Part shown: piece after piece, positions 1 through 9,484 of the stretch
Position numbering within the stretch: the stretch's first letter is position 1
How the letters are laid out: every line of letters starts with the position of its first letter
NCBI GenBank assembly: GCA_050084515.1
Contig: CM114271.1
Span: forward strand, 19,964,001 to 20,028,000
Length of the DNA: 64,000 bases
Origin: Blasia pusilla
Taxonomy: Eukaryota; Marchantiophyta; Marchantiopsida; Blasiales
Direction: 5' to 3'
Translations under genes and position numbers: made by a program
Notes under the pieces: generated by a model
The model's database searches: none
What the model was told of the DNA's origin: nothing
What the model saw: the letters and a program-made list of their open reading frames with translations, nothing else

Positions 1-24
1 TCTTAGGGAGGATACCGTAAGGCC

Positions 25-746
25 ATGCCACATAGACGTGCACCTTCATATGTGGCTCAACAACAGCCGCCTACTATTACTTGTTGGTTATTTGGTAGAG
101 CCCATCATCAGCGCGATTGCACTCGTCAAGATCATGGACGTGTGCCTCAGCATGGAGGAGGAGATGGTGCTGCACCAGGAGGTTATCAGTGTGACTATTG
201 TCAGAGGTATGGTCATACACGCTCTAGGTGTTTCAATTTACATCCTGAGTTACGTCCGGACCAAGGGCAGAGAGGGCACTAGAGCGAGTAGCCGGCTCGG
301 GTGGGCCTAGAGATCATGCACCGGGTGGTTCCGTTGGGGGACGAGGAGTTGGAGTTGCCCAACATGGTGGTGAAGCTGCCCGTGGAGGAGGTAGAGTACC
401 ACCACCTAGACGCGGCGAGGGAGACGTTGGACATGAGGCTGGGATGGCTGCTCAGATACAGCAGTTACAAGAGCAGATTGTTGCAATAGCATTGAGGTTT
501 CCCGATGCCGGATTCATGGCATCGACATCATATGGAGCAGCCAGAGATATGGAGGATCCTGGTTGGATGTGCGGGGTTGCCCAGATGGAGGCCGCCGCAG
601 TTGTGACGCGTGGAGCAGCGGTAGAGTTGGATCCACATCGAGGGGAAGCTAGAAAAAATAGGCTAGGCTTCCTTAGTTTTCACGTTGTCCGAAGCGATGA
701 GGACCCCATCGATGGGTCCTCATCAAAGTTCCTGGAGAGTTGGTGA
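25..746 (+). pseudogene. gag C-terminal part with two zinc knuckles (copy A)
   Basis: The frame from 25 to 282 holds a CCHC knuckle at 190-231 (spacing CX2CX4HX4C) followed by a short FNLHPELRP segment. The same segment follows the knuckle in copy B. An upstream knuckle at 82-120 has lost its second cysteine, which is now Phe. The 444-746 frame contains a glutamine-rich, probably coiled-coil segment (AAQIQQLQEQ) that matches the corresponding B segment. Such knuckles in retroelement Gag bind RNA during particle assembly. Frame changes near 290 and 440 break the gene, and the Gag N-terminal half is outside the window. Confidence 0.75.
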
Positions 747-774
747 TGTTGTTGGTGTGTAGGCACGGAGGGCA

Positions 775-1502
775 ATGGGAGAAGCGAGTGGGACGACTCC
801 TATTGTTGATGCTCATGAGGGGCATGTGTCGAGCACGTTGTTGGGGGCGACCACCATTGTGTACCGCACTCCTTTATTTTCTGCTTCCGATGTTATGACG
901 TTGGGGGGTATGCTTGCCAAGGCTTTTTGGCTAGCTGCTTCACTATGTGAGCGCCGAGTTGGAGTTCCTACATCACGTTCAGAGGTGATTGCAGAGGAGG
1001 TGATGGACCTGCCCTTGGAGCGGATGCTCGGGCCATCCACGTCAGATTCATGGCAGGTTGCGGCTGTTAGGATGGTGGAGATGCCCGCTAGACGCGCGAT
1101 AGGGCTTGCCATGGCTTCTCCTGATGTTGTGTTGCTGGATAACCGAGGAGAGGTCTTCCAATTGGTGAGTCTTAGAGATAGAGCTTTTAGTCTGCAACAC
1201 GTCTTGTTGGATTTAGGAGCGCAACCCCTGATGTTGGGGAAAGCGTCATTGAGAGGATTGGGCTTGACGAGAGCCGATGTGGAGCGTTGTCCATTCTGGA
1301 TACAGACATGCTTGGGTGGAGCGAGTACCACACAGTATATCACCCGGCAGGAGGTTGTGGTGAGGATTCTCCGGGATATCCTACAGATGAGTCCGTGGTG
1401 CGAGCCAAGGCGATAGTGACTGATGTAGAGTCCTACGACGTCTTGGTTGGTGGAGTAGTGTTATACTCGATGGGGTTTGCCCTGGGTTATTGGGAGGAGT
1501 AA
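775..1502 (+). pseudogene. Retropepsin-like aspartic protease region (copy A)
   Basis: The 213-residue frame at 775-1416 aligns along its length with the protease frame of copy B (7767-8528). The catalytic triplet is at 1210-1221 and reads Asp-Leu-Gly-Ala; copy B has the expected Asp-Ser-Gly-Ala. This is a single C-to-T change (TCA to TTA). After a frame change between about 1340 and 1400, the C-terminal part of the fold continues in the 1287-1502 frame with SYDVLVGGVVLYSMGF, like the last strand of Ty3 proteases. In a working element this enzyme would cut the polyprotein. This copy is inactive by both substitution and frameshift. Confidence 0.75.
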
Positions 1503-1928
1503 GCGTCCTACAGACCAGGATGGCAGTTAGGTGATGGGCGCCTTAGCTCATTACCTGTTCGATTCACAAGTGTAATAATCGAGCAACGGCCACGAGAGGT
1601 GGCGACCTTAGCAGCACTTAGCAGTGCCATCACTTGGCCTAGTGATTTGATTGAGGGATATGTCCATGCAGAGGATACTCCCATTCCTGATATTACTATG
1701 GAGAGGAGTGTTATGGTAGCCGCATCATTCCGTGGAGGAGAGGTGCAATTGTGGGGCTCGATTGAGGAGCTTCGACGATTGGTAGATGAGCACGTGCAGA
1801 CCGTGTGAAGCAAGGCGTTTTCACCGGAGCGTGATGGGGCTGAGGAACTCGAGATAGCAGGGAGTGCTACGATGACACCCTTGGATACCACACCCATTGT
1901 GTGGTGTATCCGGGAGGAGAGTATTTGA

Positions 1929-2775
1929 GTGTTAGATCTCTTTGGAGGGATTAGCACCGGGTTAGCTGCTCTTATGCAGGCAAGAGTGCAAGTGCAGCAG
2001 TTGTTGTATGTGGAGAGTGATGATGTTGTGAGGCGCGTCTCACTACAACATGTGGCGCAGTTAAGCCTATGTTTTCCCGACTTATGGTCTACGACCACGG
2101 TACCGGGGTACTAGAGTTCCCTACCGAGGGATATTTCGTTGTTGGGGACGCAGGTGTTAGAGCGGGTAGGGACCATTGATTTGGTCATTGCCGGTAGGCC
2201 ATGGCAAGGCCAATCGAGTGCTGGACGAGGCAACGGGTTGGCTGACACTCGGTCCAGGTTGTTTTGGGAGATGTTGAGGGTCTTACGGCAGTTGGAGGAG
2301 CATCAGTCTCATTCTCCAGCCTAAATTCTAGAGGATGTGCCAATCTTATGAGACTCCACGTCATGGGTGGTAACGAGTGCTCATCACATGCGTGCCTGGA
2401 TCGGCCCAACAGTGTTCTTGGATGCAACGAGTGTAGGTTCTAGAGCCCATCGTCCGCGTCTTTGGTGGACCAACTTGGTGCCCCATGCGGTGTTACGGAA
2501 GGCGTATGCGAGAGTGGAATGCCCCTCCTATTTGTTAGTGGATTCCATTCTGGATCCAGCTCGTCGATCATAGGCAGTGAGGCACGATGATCGACCACCG
2601 TTGACTGTGGTCAATAGGGTAGGAAGGCCGCGGGCAGCCTTGCCCACGGCCTGCCTACTTTATTTTTCTCACTTCCTATGCATACAAGGTGGTCGGTCCT
2701 GGCTTGGTTTGGGATGACGAGGTTCAACGGTTGATGGAGCCCAATGCCGACAAGAGAGAGTTGTCGTGCGAATCC
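1929..2775 (+). pseudogene. DNMT3-like C5-cytosine methyltransferase domain (copy A), catalytically dead
   Basis: The motifs are in DNMT3 order. Motif I (DLFGGISTGL, SAM binding) begins at 1932. A VESDDVV segment follows as motif II. Motif IV lies in IDLVIAGRP, then GLADTRSRLFWEMLRVLR. Motif VI is Glu-Asp-Val at 2331-2339, and SRAHRPRLWWTNL occurs near 2430-2475. The order and the -RLFxE- and -HRxRxWWxNL- blocks are those of animal and plant DNMT3, not DNMT1 or bacterial enzymes. The catalytic Cys of Pro-Cys-Gln is replaced by Trp (2202-2204). In-frame stops and frame shifts also occur, and motif X is missing because the copy ends near 2775. Confidence 0.8.
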
Positions 2776-2884
2776 ACATCGTCATGCAACATACATCGCT
2801 GACATACCATACTCACATACATACATAACATAACATAAACAAGAGCATACACAAACACAAGTGTACCACAACTCGCCCCCCTAA
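2776..2884 (-). repeat. Polypurine tract and 5' edge of a probable 3' LTR (copy B)
   Basis: In the element's sense, a block of about 36 bases (2873-2908) ending in AGGGGGGCGA lies after the PHD stop. It recurs almost base for base after the PHD of copy C (13,574-13,610). A conserved purine run just upstream of the LTR is the plus-strand primer site of LTR elements. The bases below 2873 would be the LTR start. They share only short pieces with the copy C side (for example CAGCGATGTATGTTG) and stop at the junction with copy A near 2776. The exact LTR ends cannot be fixed here. Confidence 0.5.
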
Positions 2885-3045
2885 CTGGCGGTTAGGTCCC
2901 TCTAACTCCTAGGTAGCCCTATACATCTACTACATGTTATACACGTTCGTGGATGCACGAATCAGAAGGCCAGATGCTCGGTTGCCCCATCGTAAGTTGC
3001 ACATCTGTAATCCATATCATGCAAAGATCAAGTCATCTACCTCTC

Positions 3046-3186
3046 CTAAGTACATCGAGGAAAAACCCACCTTTCAGTAGGAACAACATCCATACGTGGA
3101 GTAAAACACATCATGTGCCAACCCCTAGAATACCGATCACACACCAACATACGGGTTGCGGTACTAGCAGACCCACACAACATGCA
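3046..3186 (-). pseudogene. C-terminal PHD finger of the retrotransposon polyprotein (copy B)
   Basis: Minus-strand residues starting CMLCGS, then MLVCDRYSRGWHMMC and ending WVFPRCT-stop give the C4HC3 spacing of a PHD finger, including the Trp-His-x-x-Cys core. Two zinc ligands are mutated (fourth Cys to Tyr, seventh Cys to Phe). The stop codon comes immediately after the final Cys-Thr, so the finger is the polyprotein's end. PHD fingers bind histone H3 tails, so its likely role is steering integration to chosen chromatin, a job chromodomains do in many plant Ty3 elements. That role is inference. Confidence 0.8.
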
Positions 3187-4457
3187 CCTCAAGCTAGCGT
3201 GTATCATGGCTAAGCTTGGGTCAACATTACCATCCACATTTGGAAGATGACATGGCGCACAATTACGCACATGGTCCTTCCAAACAACTCCATCACGACC
3301 CTCCAACATGAGAACTCCAGAAGCTAACCTCTTGCACTCGTAAAATAGTGCGGCCTGCCGTCACATCCAACGTTGTCGGTTCAATCTGTTGCAAATAGAC
3401 ATAGTCCCCCATATGGAACCTACGAATCGATGGTTGATAACCTCCATCCCAAATGGTTGTATACCGCAACGTATCCCTATGTTGAGCAATGGCAAGATTC
3501 TCAAAGGCTGTTGGCATAACTCTCCGAAAGAGCTCTGCCCGCTGAGAAAACACTCTCATCCACATATTTAGGTCATCAAGGTTCACCACCTCACTAGACT
3601 CTTGACGAATTGCTACTGACAAGTCTGGATCTTGGCCGTATAACAGAAAATAAGGTGAGAAGGAAGCCAAGGATACTTGGCAACTGAACCTATACCCCAT
3701 GGCTAACCATGGCAACTAAATATCCTAGTCTCCAAGATGCCCCTTCTGTAGGCTATACTTGCGCAAGGCCCTCTTCACCGTGTGAACCACACGCTCACCC
3801 AAACCATCCGCCTCTGGATGATCTCGAGACGTGGTCCGATGATCAATCAACGCCTTGTCACACAAGACCTGAAACTCTGTATCCTGGTCGGTCAGCACTT
3901 CAGCTCGTGCACCAATATGACTAAGCACTCTATCAAGAAACGTATACGCCGTTCCCTCACTTGTCTTGTCATGTAATGCCAACAACTCAATCTACTTTGA
4001 GGAGTGCTCCACCATCACCAACACATATCGATGATGTCGTACAGTCAACGGTAACGGTCCCGTAAAGTCCACACTCCAACGGTAACCCAACCCCATAATA
4101 GGCAAGGGGTGTAACTATGGTGTAGGGGCATTGAATGATGCCCTCACCCGGTCACAAACCATACAACGTGACACCAACTGCTGCAATTGAGTATGCATGC
4201 CACGCCACCAATACTGACCAAGGAGTAAGCTATAACATACGTTTTATCCCAAAATGTCCCAACTCCTCATGGGCATGTAACACAATGCACTCTCTCTGAG
4301 CCAAATGCCACACTACTCGTACTCTACCATCCTCCCACATACGGAGAATATGTGTTCCCTCCAATCGATACCTCTTAGCTCGTTGAAGAACACGATCTCG
4401 CTCCTTGGCACTCACTATGCGTGGCACCCTACTGGTCCGTATGAACTCCAACACCAA
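3187..4457 (-). pseudogene. Integrase (copy B)
   Basis: The 4457-4230 frame ends with HAHEELGHFGIKR, the His-His part of the zinc-binding head. CMVCDRV follows at about 4165-4140 as the Cys-Cys part. The core has all three acidic residues in context: VDFTGPLPL near 4060, LTDQDTEF near 3880 and HPEADGL near 3810. The 3715-3293 frame (SPYFLLYGQDPDL, FHMGDYVYLQQ, TILRVQEV) is the C-terminal domain. It runs without any chromodomain into a CAPCHLPN segment and the PHD finger. Stops (for example near 4130 and 3990) and frame changes disrupt it. Confidence 0.85.
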
Positions 4458-4579
4458 CGCATCATCATGAATATCACGTTGATCCGTACCACCATCTCCA
4501 ACCTTAGGATCTGAAGGCTGGCCATCTACCCTCTAACTAGAGTAAGATGTCATGTGGTCCCCCATACTAGAGTCCACCC

Positions 4580-6149
4580 CTAACCAACATAAAAAGGCGG
4601 ATGCATGCCAACCTGGCACCATCTCCTCATCAACCTCGCCATGCCATCTAGCCTAGTTGCATCCTCTTGGCTAGTACATGGGTTCCTACTCAACCCATCA
4701 GCATCAAGGTTGGCAACTCCAGGTCTATGTACCACCTGGAAGTCATACTCCTGTAAGATAACAGCCCACCGTGCAAGCTTCCCTATAAGCTTGTCAGACT
4801 CCATCAACCACTTGAGCGGCTGGTGATCATTAACAAGGGTAAATTGTGTGCCAAACAAGTAACACCTAAAGTGTGCCACAACCCACACTACTGCCAAGCA
4901 CTCTCCCTCATATGAACTGAAGCGCAACTCCGTTGCATTATTCGAATGACTTGCATAGGCCACCACAAACTCCATGTGCTCATCATCATGTTGTGTCAAC
5001 AACGCTCTAAGTCCCAACCTACTCCAATCAGTGTGTAACTGAAATGGGCACCCTCTGATAGGTCTCCTCAAGATAGGCGCCGTCACCAACTGGGCCTTGA
5101 GCTCCACAAAAGCTCTCTCTTGATCATCTCCCCAGTGCCACTCCTGATATGATTTCATCAATTGGTTCAAAGGCTTTGCCATAATACTAAATCCCTTCAC
5201 ATATCTTCGATAGTAGTTGCCAATCCCATGAATGCCCAAACTCTATTCACATCTACCGGATGAGGAATAAGTGCAATAGCCTCCACCTTTGCTTGCTGAA
5301 CTCCCAAACCACCTGGATATATCACATGACCCAAGTACTCAACATCCTCATGGAAGAACTTACACTTTCTTGGATGCAAACGTAGACCATGAGCTTTCAA
5401 CCGCTCAAACACAATCTGCAAATGTATCTGATGCTCCTCCACGGTATTACTGAACACCAAGATATCATCAATGTAACACCGAACAAAATCCAACCCTACT
5501 AGGATCCTGTCCATCACTCTCTGAAACTTGGTAGGTGCATTCTTCAACCCAAAGGATAAGAATTTCCACAAGTACAAACAATCCTTGCCATGAGAGTTGA
5601 CACCCCAAATGCTGTCTTGGCCTTGTCACTCTCTCGAATTGGCAACTGATGGTATCCTGCCCGAAGAACCAAAGTACTCAAAATCTTTGCTTGTCCCACC
5701 ACATCAAAGATCTCCTCAGGTGTAGGCATGGCATACCTATTGGCCTTAGTCTGCCGATTGATAGGACGGTAATCTCCACACATCCGCGTATCCGTGAAGT
5801 TGTCCTGCACATCCTTTTAAGCAGGCATGATAGTGGCTGATGCATACTCTCCATGCGACAACTCCACTAATCTAGCCTTCAAAAGGTCCAACGTCCTACT
5901 CTGAATCAGGTCCTTCTCCATATCACTATATCGGTAGGGATGACGGAAGATTGGCGAATCACTAGCCAAATCAATCCGTATACCGCGTCCAACCAAAGCA
6001 TCCAACTCCTTCATGCTAAAGGCAAAACAACTCCTATAAACACGTAGGAATTGTGTCAAGCGTCGTTTCTCACCTCCCGTAAGTTTGGGCCCAAGTAATG
6101 GCTCACAAGTCTCCTCCACTGACACACTAGAGGGAGAGGACGATGCCAT
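4580..6149 (-). pseudogene. Reverse transcriptase and RNase H (copy B)
   Basis: The N-terminal RT part (6149-5817) has IRIDLASDSPIFRHPYRYS, then a stop just before KDVQ. The next frames give DTRMCGDYRPINRQT, AGYHQLPI, and WKFLSFGLKNAPTKFQRVMD with the catalytic YIDD at 5464-5475. The connection and RNase H follow in 5239-4580 (FQLHTDWSRLGL, YEGECLAVVW, TLVNDHQPLKWL, DADGLSRNP). These are standard Ty3/gypsy motifs. A conserved linker of about 85 codons (6410-6156) joins it to the methyltransferase and recurs in copy C. Frame shifts near 5560 and 5220 and a stop near 5817 break it. Confidence 0.9.
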
Positions 6150-6413
6150 TGGCTGCTACGCAATCCCCTCACAAGATGGTACACTCTTAGCTACATCATC
6201 ATCTGAGCAAATAACTCCTCCACCATCATGAGCAACCAACTCCACATGCCCAGCCATTACATCCCATTTACTCCAAGGATGCAAAATACTACTCTCCTCG
6301 CCCCCAGCCAATGCCTCTAGCGTCCCGGTAGCCATCGAGCTCATCACAAGGGGTGGAAGACCCACAGACATTGTCCGAAGTCGACGTTGCTCGGCCATAC
6401 CAAGACTCAAAAT

Positions 6414-7350
6414 TCAAGTCAAAAAATTAAGGTCCATGGCCTGACCCAACACATGACGTCGTGAAGCCTCAGAAATGGAAGCAACCGTTGTCACACCAGT
6501 AGCAAATCCCATCGCACGCTCTCTCTCAACAACGTTAGGCTCCACCAACTGTCGCACATGAGAATCCCATACAAGCGCGAGACCACCTTCCCTGTAGGCA
6601 TGTGACGAGGGAAAACTCATAAATGTGGGTAGTGCCATCCTAGGCTGCCCCACACGGTTCACCACTGCCATGGGTGACCGATCAATAACCCTCATCACCT
6701 GAGAAAGTCGCCCTGTATCCAAGATACTATCCCTTTGTAAAGGCAAGGATCCCGCCAGACCTTTGCATCATATGCTTGACGTAGAACCTCCCTAGGCAAC
6801 AAGTTTATCCACCACAAGCGTGGACGATGTGCACGCGAGCCAACTCACAACACCGCTGGTCCAATCCAAGACTGCACCTCATGAACACTCGCCATCATCC
6901 GGGTCCGAGTATCACCCAACAATGGAACATTCTTCGGAATGTAAGTTGGAGCACGTGCCTGATGAACCTAAAGATATCGTAACACCCGTAACATCTCCCA
7001 AAACAATCGAGATGTAGGGTCGTGTAATCCCTCACCACGACCAACACGTGTATGACCCTGACATGGCCATCCAACAATCACCAAATCCTCGGGACCAACC
7101 CTCTCAAGGCCTTGCGCCCCCAACAATGCAATGTGTGACGGCAAAGCACGTTGGTACCCACAAATAGCTGATGGCGGAAATAACTCAAGATATCTCCGCA
7201 TCAATTGACCAATATGTCGGGATGAGACTCTCTGGACCGTCTCATCTCGCTCCATATACACGCACAGGAATACCGGCCTGCAACACTGCAGCCAAACCAG
7301 TGCTAATCCCACCAAAGAGATCTAACACACAAATGCCCTCCGGCGGATAC
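6414..7350 (-). pseudogene. DNMT3-like C5-cytosine methyltransferase domain (copy B), all main motifs visible
   Basis: Motif I (CVLDLFGGISTGLAAVLQAG) is at about 7350-7280. A one-base frame change near 7262 leads into VYMERDETVQRV (motif II). EDLVIVGWPCQG holds an intact catalytic Pro-Cys-Gln (Cys codon at 7061-7063), followed by SRLFWEMLRVLR. Motif VI reads Lys-Asn-Val (6926-6934) where a Glu is expected. Then come SRAHRPRLWWINL and a final frame (6746-6414) with ERAMGFATGVTTVAS and HVLGQAMDLN, the counterpart of the DNMT3 ER-GFP and LG-SW block (motifs IX-X). The domain lies between protease and RT, so it is part of the retroelement. A working enzyme would transfer methyl groups from SAM to cytosine. 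The stops and the Glu loss make this copy inactive. Confidence 0.85.
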
Positions 7351-7766
7351 TGCAATACAATGGGTGTAGTATCCAAAGGGAATAACCCAACTGGACGAGA
7401 AGTAGGAGTCCGCCGTGGGGCCTCCTCTTCCTCGTGAGGTATAACAGCCTCACACCAAGCCTCCTGCACTAGGCGATCAGCCTCTTGCCATAGTGCACCG
7501 CCTGAACTCCAAAGTGGCACATCCAACGATGAGGACGCCACTGCTGCAAAACTAGGGACCTCCTCATGCACGGGAGAATCCATAGTAGAAACATTACCCT
7601 CCAAAAAGTCTCCTGGCCAAGTGACTTCTCCACTAAAACCAGCCATAGATGCTAACACCGTTGGGGAAGACCCTCTTGATCGAGCGCCATAAATAAATCT
7701 CACAGGAACCTGGCTCATACGTCCATCCCCGGACTGCCAACTAGGTCTATAAGACGTTGTCTCAAT

Positions 7767-8528
7767 CTAGTAGTCCATCTGAAAACCCATCGGGTACAAT
7801 ACTGCTCCTCCAACTAGTATATCATACGACTCGGATGATGTGACCACTCCAGGGACTCCCAACCGGGAGCTATCAGTCGCATGATCTGGTCTCAACTGTA
7901 CATACAACTTCTCTCGTGTCATGAATTGAGACCTATCATTGGCTCCTCCAAGTGATATTTGATTCTGGAATGGGCAAGGCTCAAGCTCTGACCTTCGAAT
8001 ATCCAAACCAATACATGTCGCCTTTCCCAACATCAAAGGTTGGGCACCAGAGTCTAACAAGACTCTACCTGGTCCATACACTTGTCCTGTAGGACTCACC
8101 AATCGGAATATCCCACTCCGGTTGTCCAACATACATACACCAGGTGTAAGCCTCTCACGATCAATGGATGGCCGGGCTGGTAATGCATCCATCTTCGCCG
8201 CTGCTGCCTGCCAAGTAGCACTGGTACTCAATGCTACACCTGACATAGAGGGTCGCTCCATTGCAACACCCTCATCCACCTCAGCACGTGTAGCAGTAAC
8301 ACCTCCACGTTCACACAACGTGACTGCTAGCTGAAATACATGAGCTAAGTCAACTCCTAAAGCCATCAGCTCCGTGGCCGAAACCAATTGGGATCCCAAC
8401 AATGAAGTTGCCATCCGCAATATTGCATTGGATGCTGCATCCGTGTCTACTACACGCGATGTAGATGCCTCAGTCCCCACTGTAGGCTCAATAGGCTGCG
8501 TAGGAACCATGGATGGAGTCCTAAGCAC
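7767..8528 (-). pseudogene. Aspartic protease domain (copy B), motif intact
   Basis: This 253-codon uninterrupted frame shows a retropepsin-like pattern. VLLDSGAQPLMLG carries the catalytic Asp-Ser-Gly, and SYDILVGGAVLYPMGF near the end matches the final hydrophobic Gly motif of Ty3 proteases. The first 120 residues (ending before LPARPSID) are helical-looking and lack a known motif; they match copy A and are probably a Gag-protease spacer. The frame stops (TAG at about 7767) before the methyltransferase block, where a working element would need read-through or a longer frame. I count it as a remnant because the surrounding polyprotein is disrupted. Confidence 0.8.
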
Positions 8529-8555
8529 CTCGACAACAAGATTGATTGGGGAAGC

Positions 8556-9290
8556 CTAGCCTGCCTCCCAGCCCTCACCCCTCTGTGGATCCAACTCCAC
8601 AGTAGCACCACGTGGCTCTGACGCTCGAGTGGCTCCTCTTGTAACTGCAGCTGATGCCTCAACCTCTGTTGCACTCGCCATATAAGAGAGATCATCCCCT
8701 CCATAAGAGGTGGAAGCCCCTACTCCCAAACCTGATCTATGCTGGGTACCAGCAATAGTAGCAAACTTCTGCTCCAACTGCTCAATCATGGCAGCCATAG
8801 CTGACTTTGTCGTAGTGGTAGGGGTAGCCACCGTAGGCTCTCCAACCACTGGTCCACCTCTACCGCCCCTACCACCTCGGCCCCTCGGAGCTACTCCACC
8901 ACGGCCGCGGCCTAATCTCAACTCTGGATGAAGATCAAAGCAACGCTCTCGAGGATGACCTGGTCTCCCGCAATGATCACACTGAGTTGGGGCCGACTAA
9001 GGCCCATCCTCCAAAGTCCATCTCCCATCCTCTTGGGGATAAAACCTCCTAACATGATCAGCTCCACATGTCCAACATGACTGTCCTTGCTACGGGGCAG
9101 CAAATGAAGGCAATGGTCTCTACGCAAGTGTCCCTCTAGGACCTAACTGAGGTCGTGTGTATCCCCACGACTCCCACTACTACTACCACCACCACTACTA
9201 CAAGACTGTGAGGTGGACTACTGAACACGAGAAGTAGTAGTTGTATCCCTACTGAATGCGGATGTCACCACCCATGAGCTTGGCCCCTTC
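8556..9290 (-). pseudogene. gag C-terminal part with zinc knuckles (copy B)
   Basis: Minus-strand reading from about 9127 gives two cysteine clusters. The second has the CDHCGRPGHPRERC pattern and precedes FDLHPELR, as in copy A. The frame at 8921-8556 starts with an Arg/Gly-rich stretch (GRGRGGVAPRGRGGRGGRGG), likely nucleic-acid binding, followed by AAMIEQLEQK, a short coiled segment. The knuckle block and the Arg/Gly block are in different frames, so the gene is broken. This is the RNA-binding end of Gag; the capsid-forming N-terminal part is not present here. Confidence 0.7.
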
Positions 9291-9484
9291 TTGGAGTAAC
9301 CATGAAGGTAAAAATAAGTTTTACTTCTTGTCAAAAAAGAAATGAAATTGTTAAGTATCTCTTCAGAAGGAGTTGAATGGTTGAATAAAAAATCAATTTC
9401 ATTACATAAATAAACCTTGTAAGAAGACATGGAAAGTTACAAGGGTTTTACCTCCTTCCCTTCTAAGAAGGGAAGGAGGTAAAA
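9218..9484. other. AT-rich junction segment with an 18-bp perfect hairpin
   Basis: Between the end of copy B gag (about 9300) and the decayed non-LTR element lies AT-rich DNA. Its minus-strand 70-codon frame (9430-9218) runs into gag sequence and resembles nothing I know. At 9446-9484 two perfectly complementary 18-base arms (9446-9463 and 9467-9484) are separated by three bases. The hairpin sits exactly at the boundary with the non-LTR remnant, so it may mark an insertion end or a template-switch scar. Confidence 0.6.

Larger units (their letters stand above)
1..2775 (+). mobile_element. Ty3/gypsy-type retrotransposon, copy A, truncated (gag-PR-methyltransferase part)
   Basis: This is a decayed partial copy on the + strand, cut at its 5' side by the window edge. 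Read in order it holds a gag tail with zinc knuckles, a retropepsin-like protease and a DNMT3-like methyltransferase, in the same order as the more complete copy B on the opposite strand. Stops and frame changes separate the blocks, so it cannot make a polyprotein. Homology to copy B ends near 2775, just before the last methyltransferase motif. The sequence there joins directly to the 3' (LTR-side) end of copy B, so A and B lie tail to tail. No RT, integrase or LTR belonging to A is in the window. Confidence 0.85.
2776..9300 (-). mobile_element. Ty3/gypsy retrotransposon with DNMT3-like and PHD domains, copy B, nearly complete internal region
   Basis: Read on the minus strand from about 9300 down, this is gag (two zinc knuckles), aspartic protease, DNMT3-like methyltransferase, linker, reverse transcriptase, RNase H, integrase, PHD finger, a purine-rich tract (2873-2882) and the start of a probable 3' LTR. 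Integrase after RNase H is the Ty3/gypsy order. Scattered stops and single-base frame shifts make it a dead copy, but every domain is recognisable. The 5' part of gag and the 5' LTR are missing; beyond about 9300 the sequence changes to unrelated DNA and a decayed non-LTR element. It is the best guide to the family's architecture in this window. Confidence 0.9.

Noticed and set aside
813-1343. 176-codon minus frame
   Set aside because: It is the antisense shadow of the copy A protease; the + strand aligns with copy B.
9218-9430. Organelle-DNA insertion at the copy B/LINE junction
   Set aside because: AT-richness and a hairpin suggested plastid DNA, but the 70-codon frame matches no organelle gene I know and no flanking organelle gene is visible.
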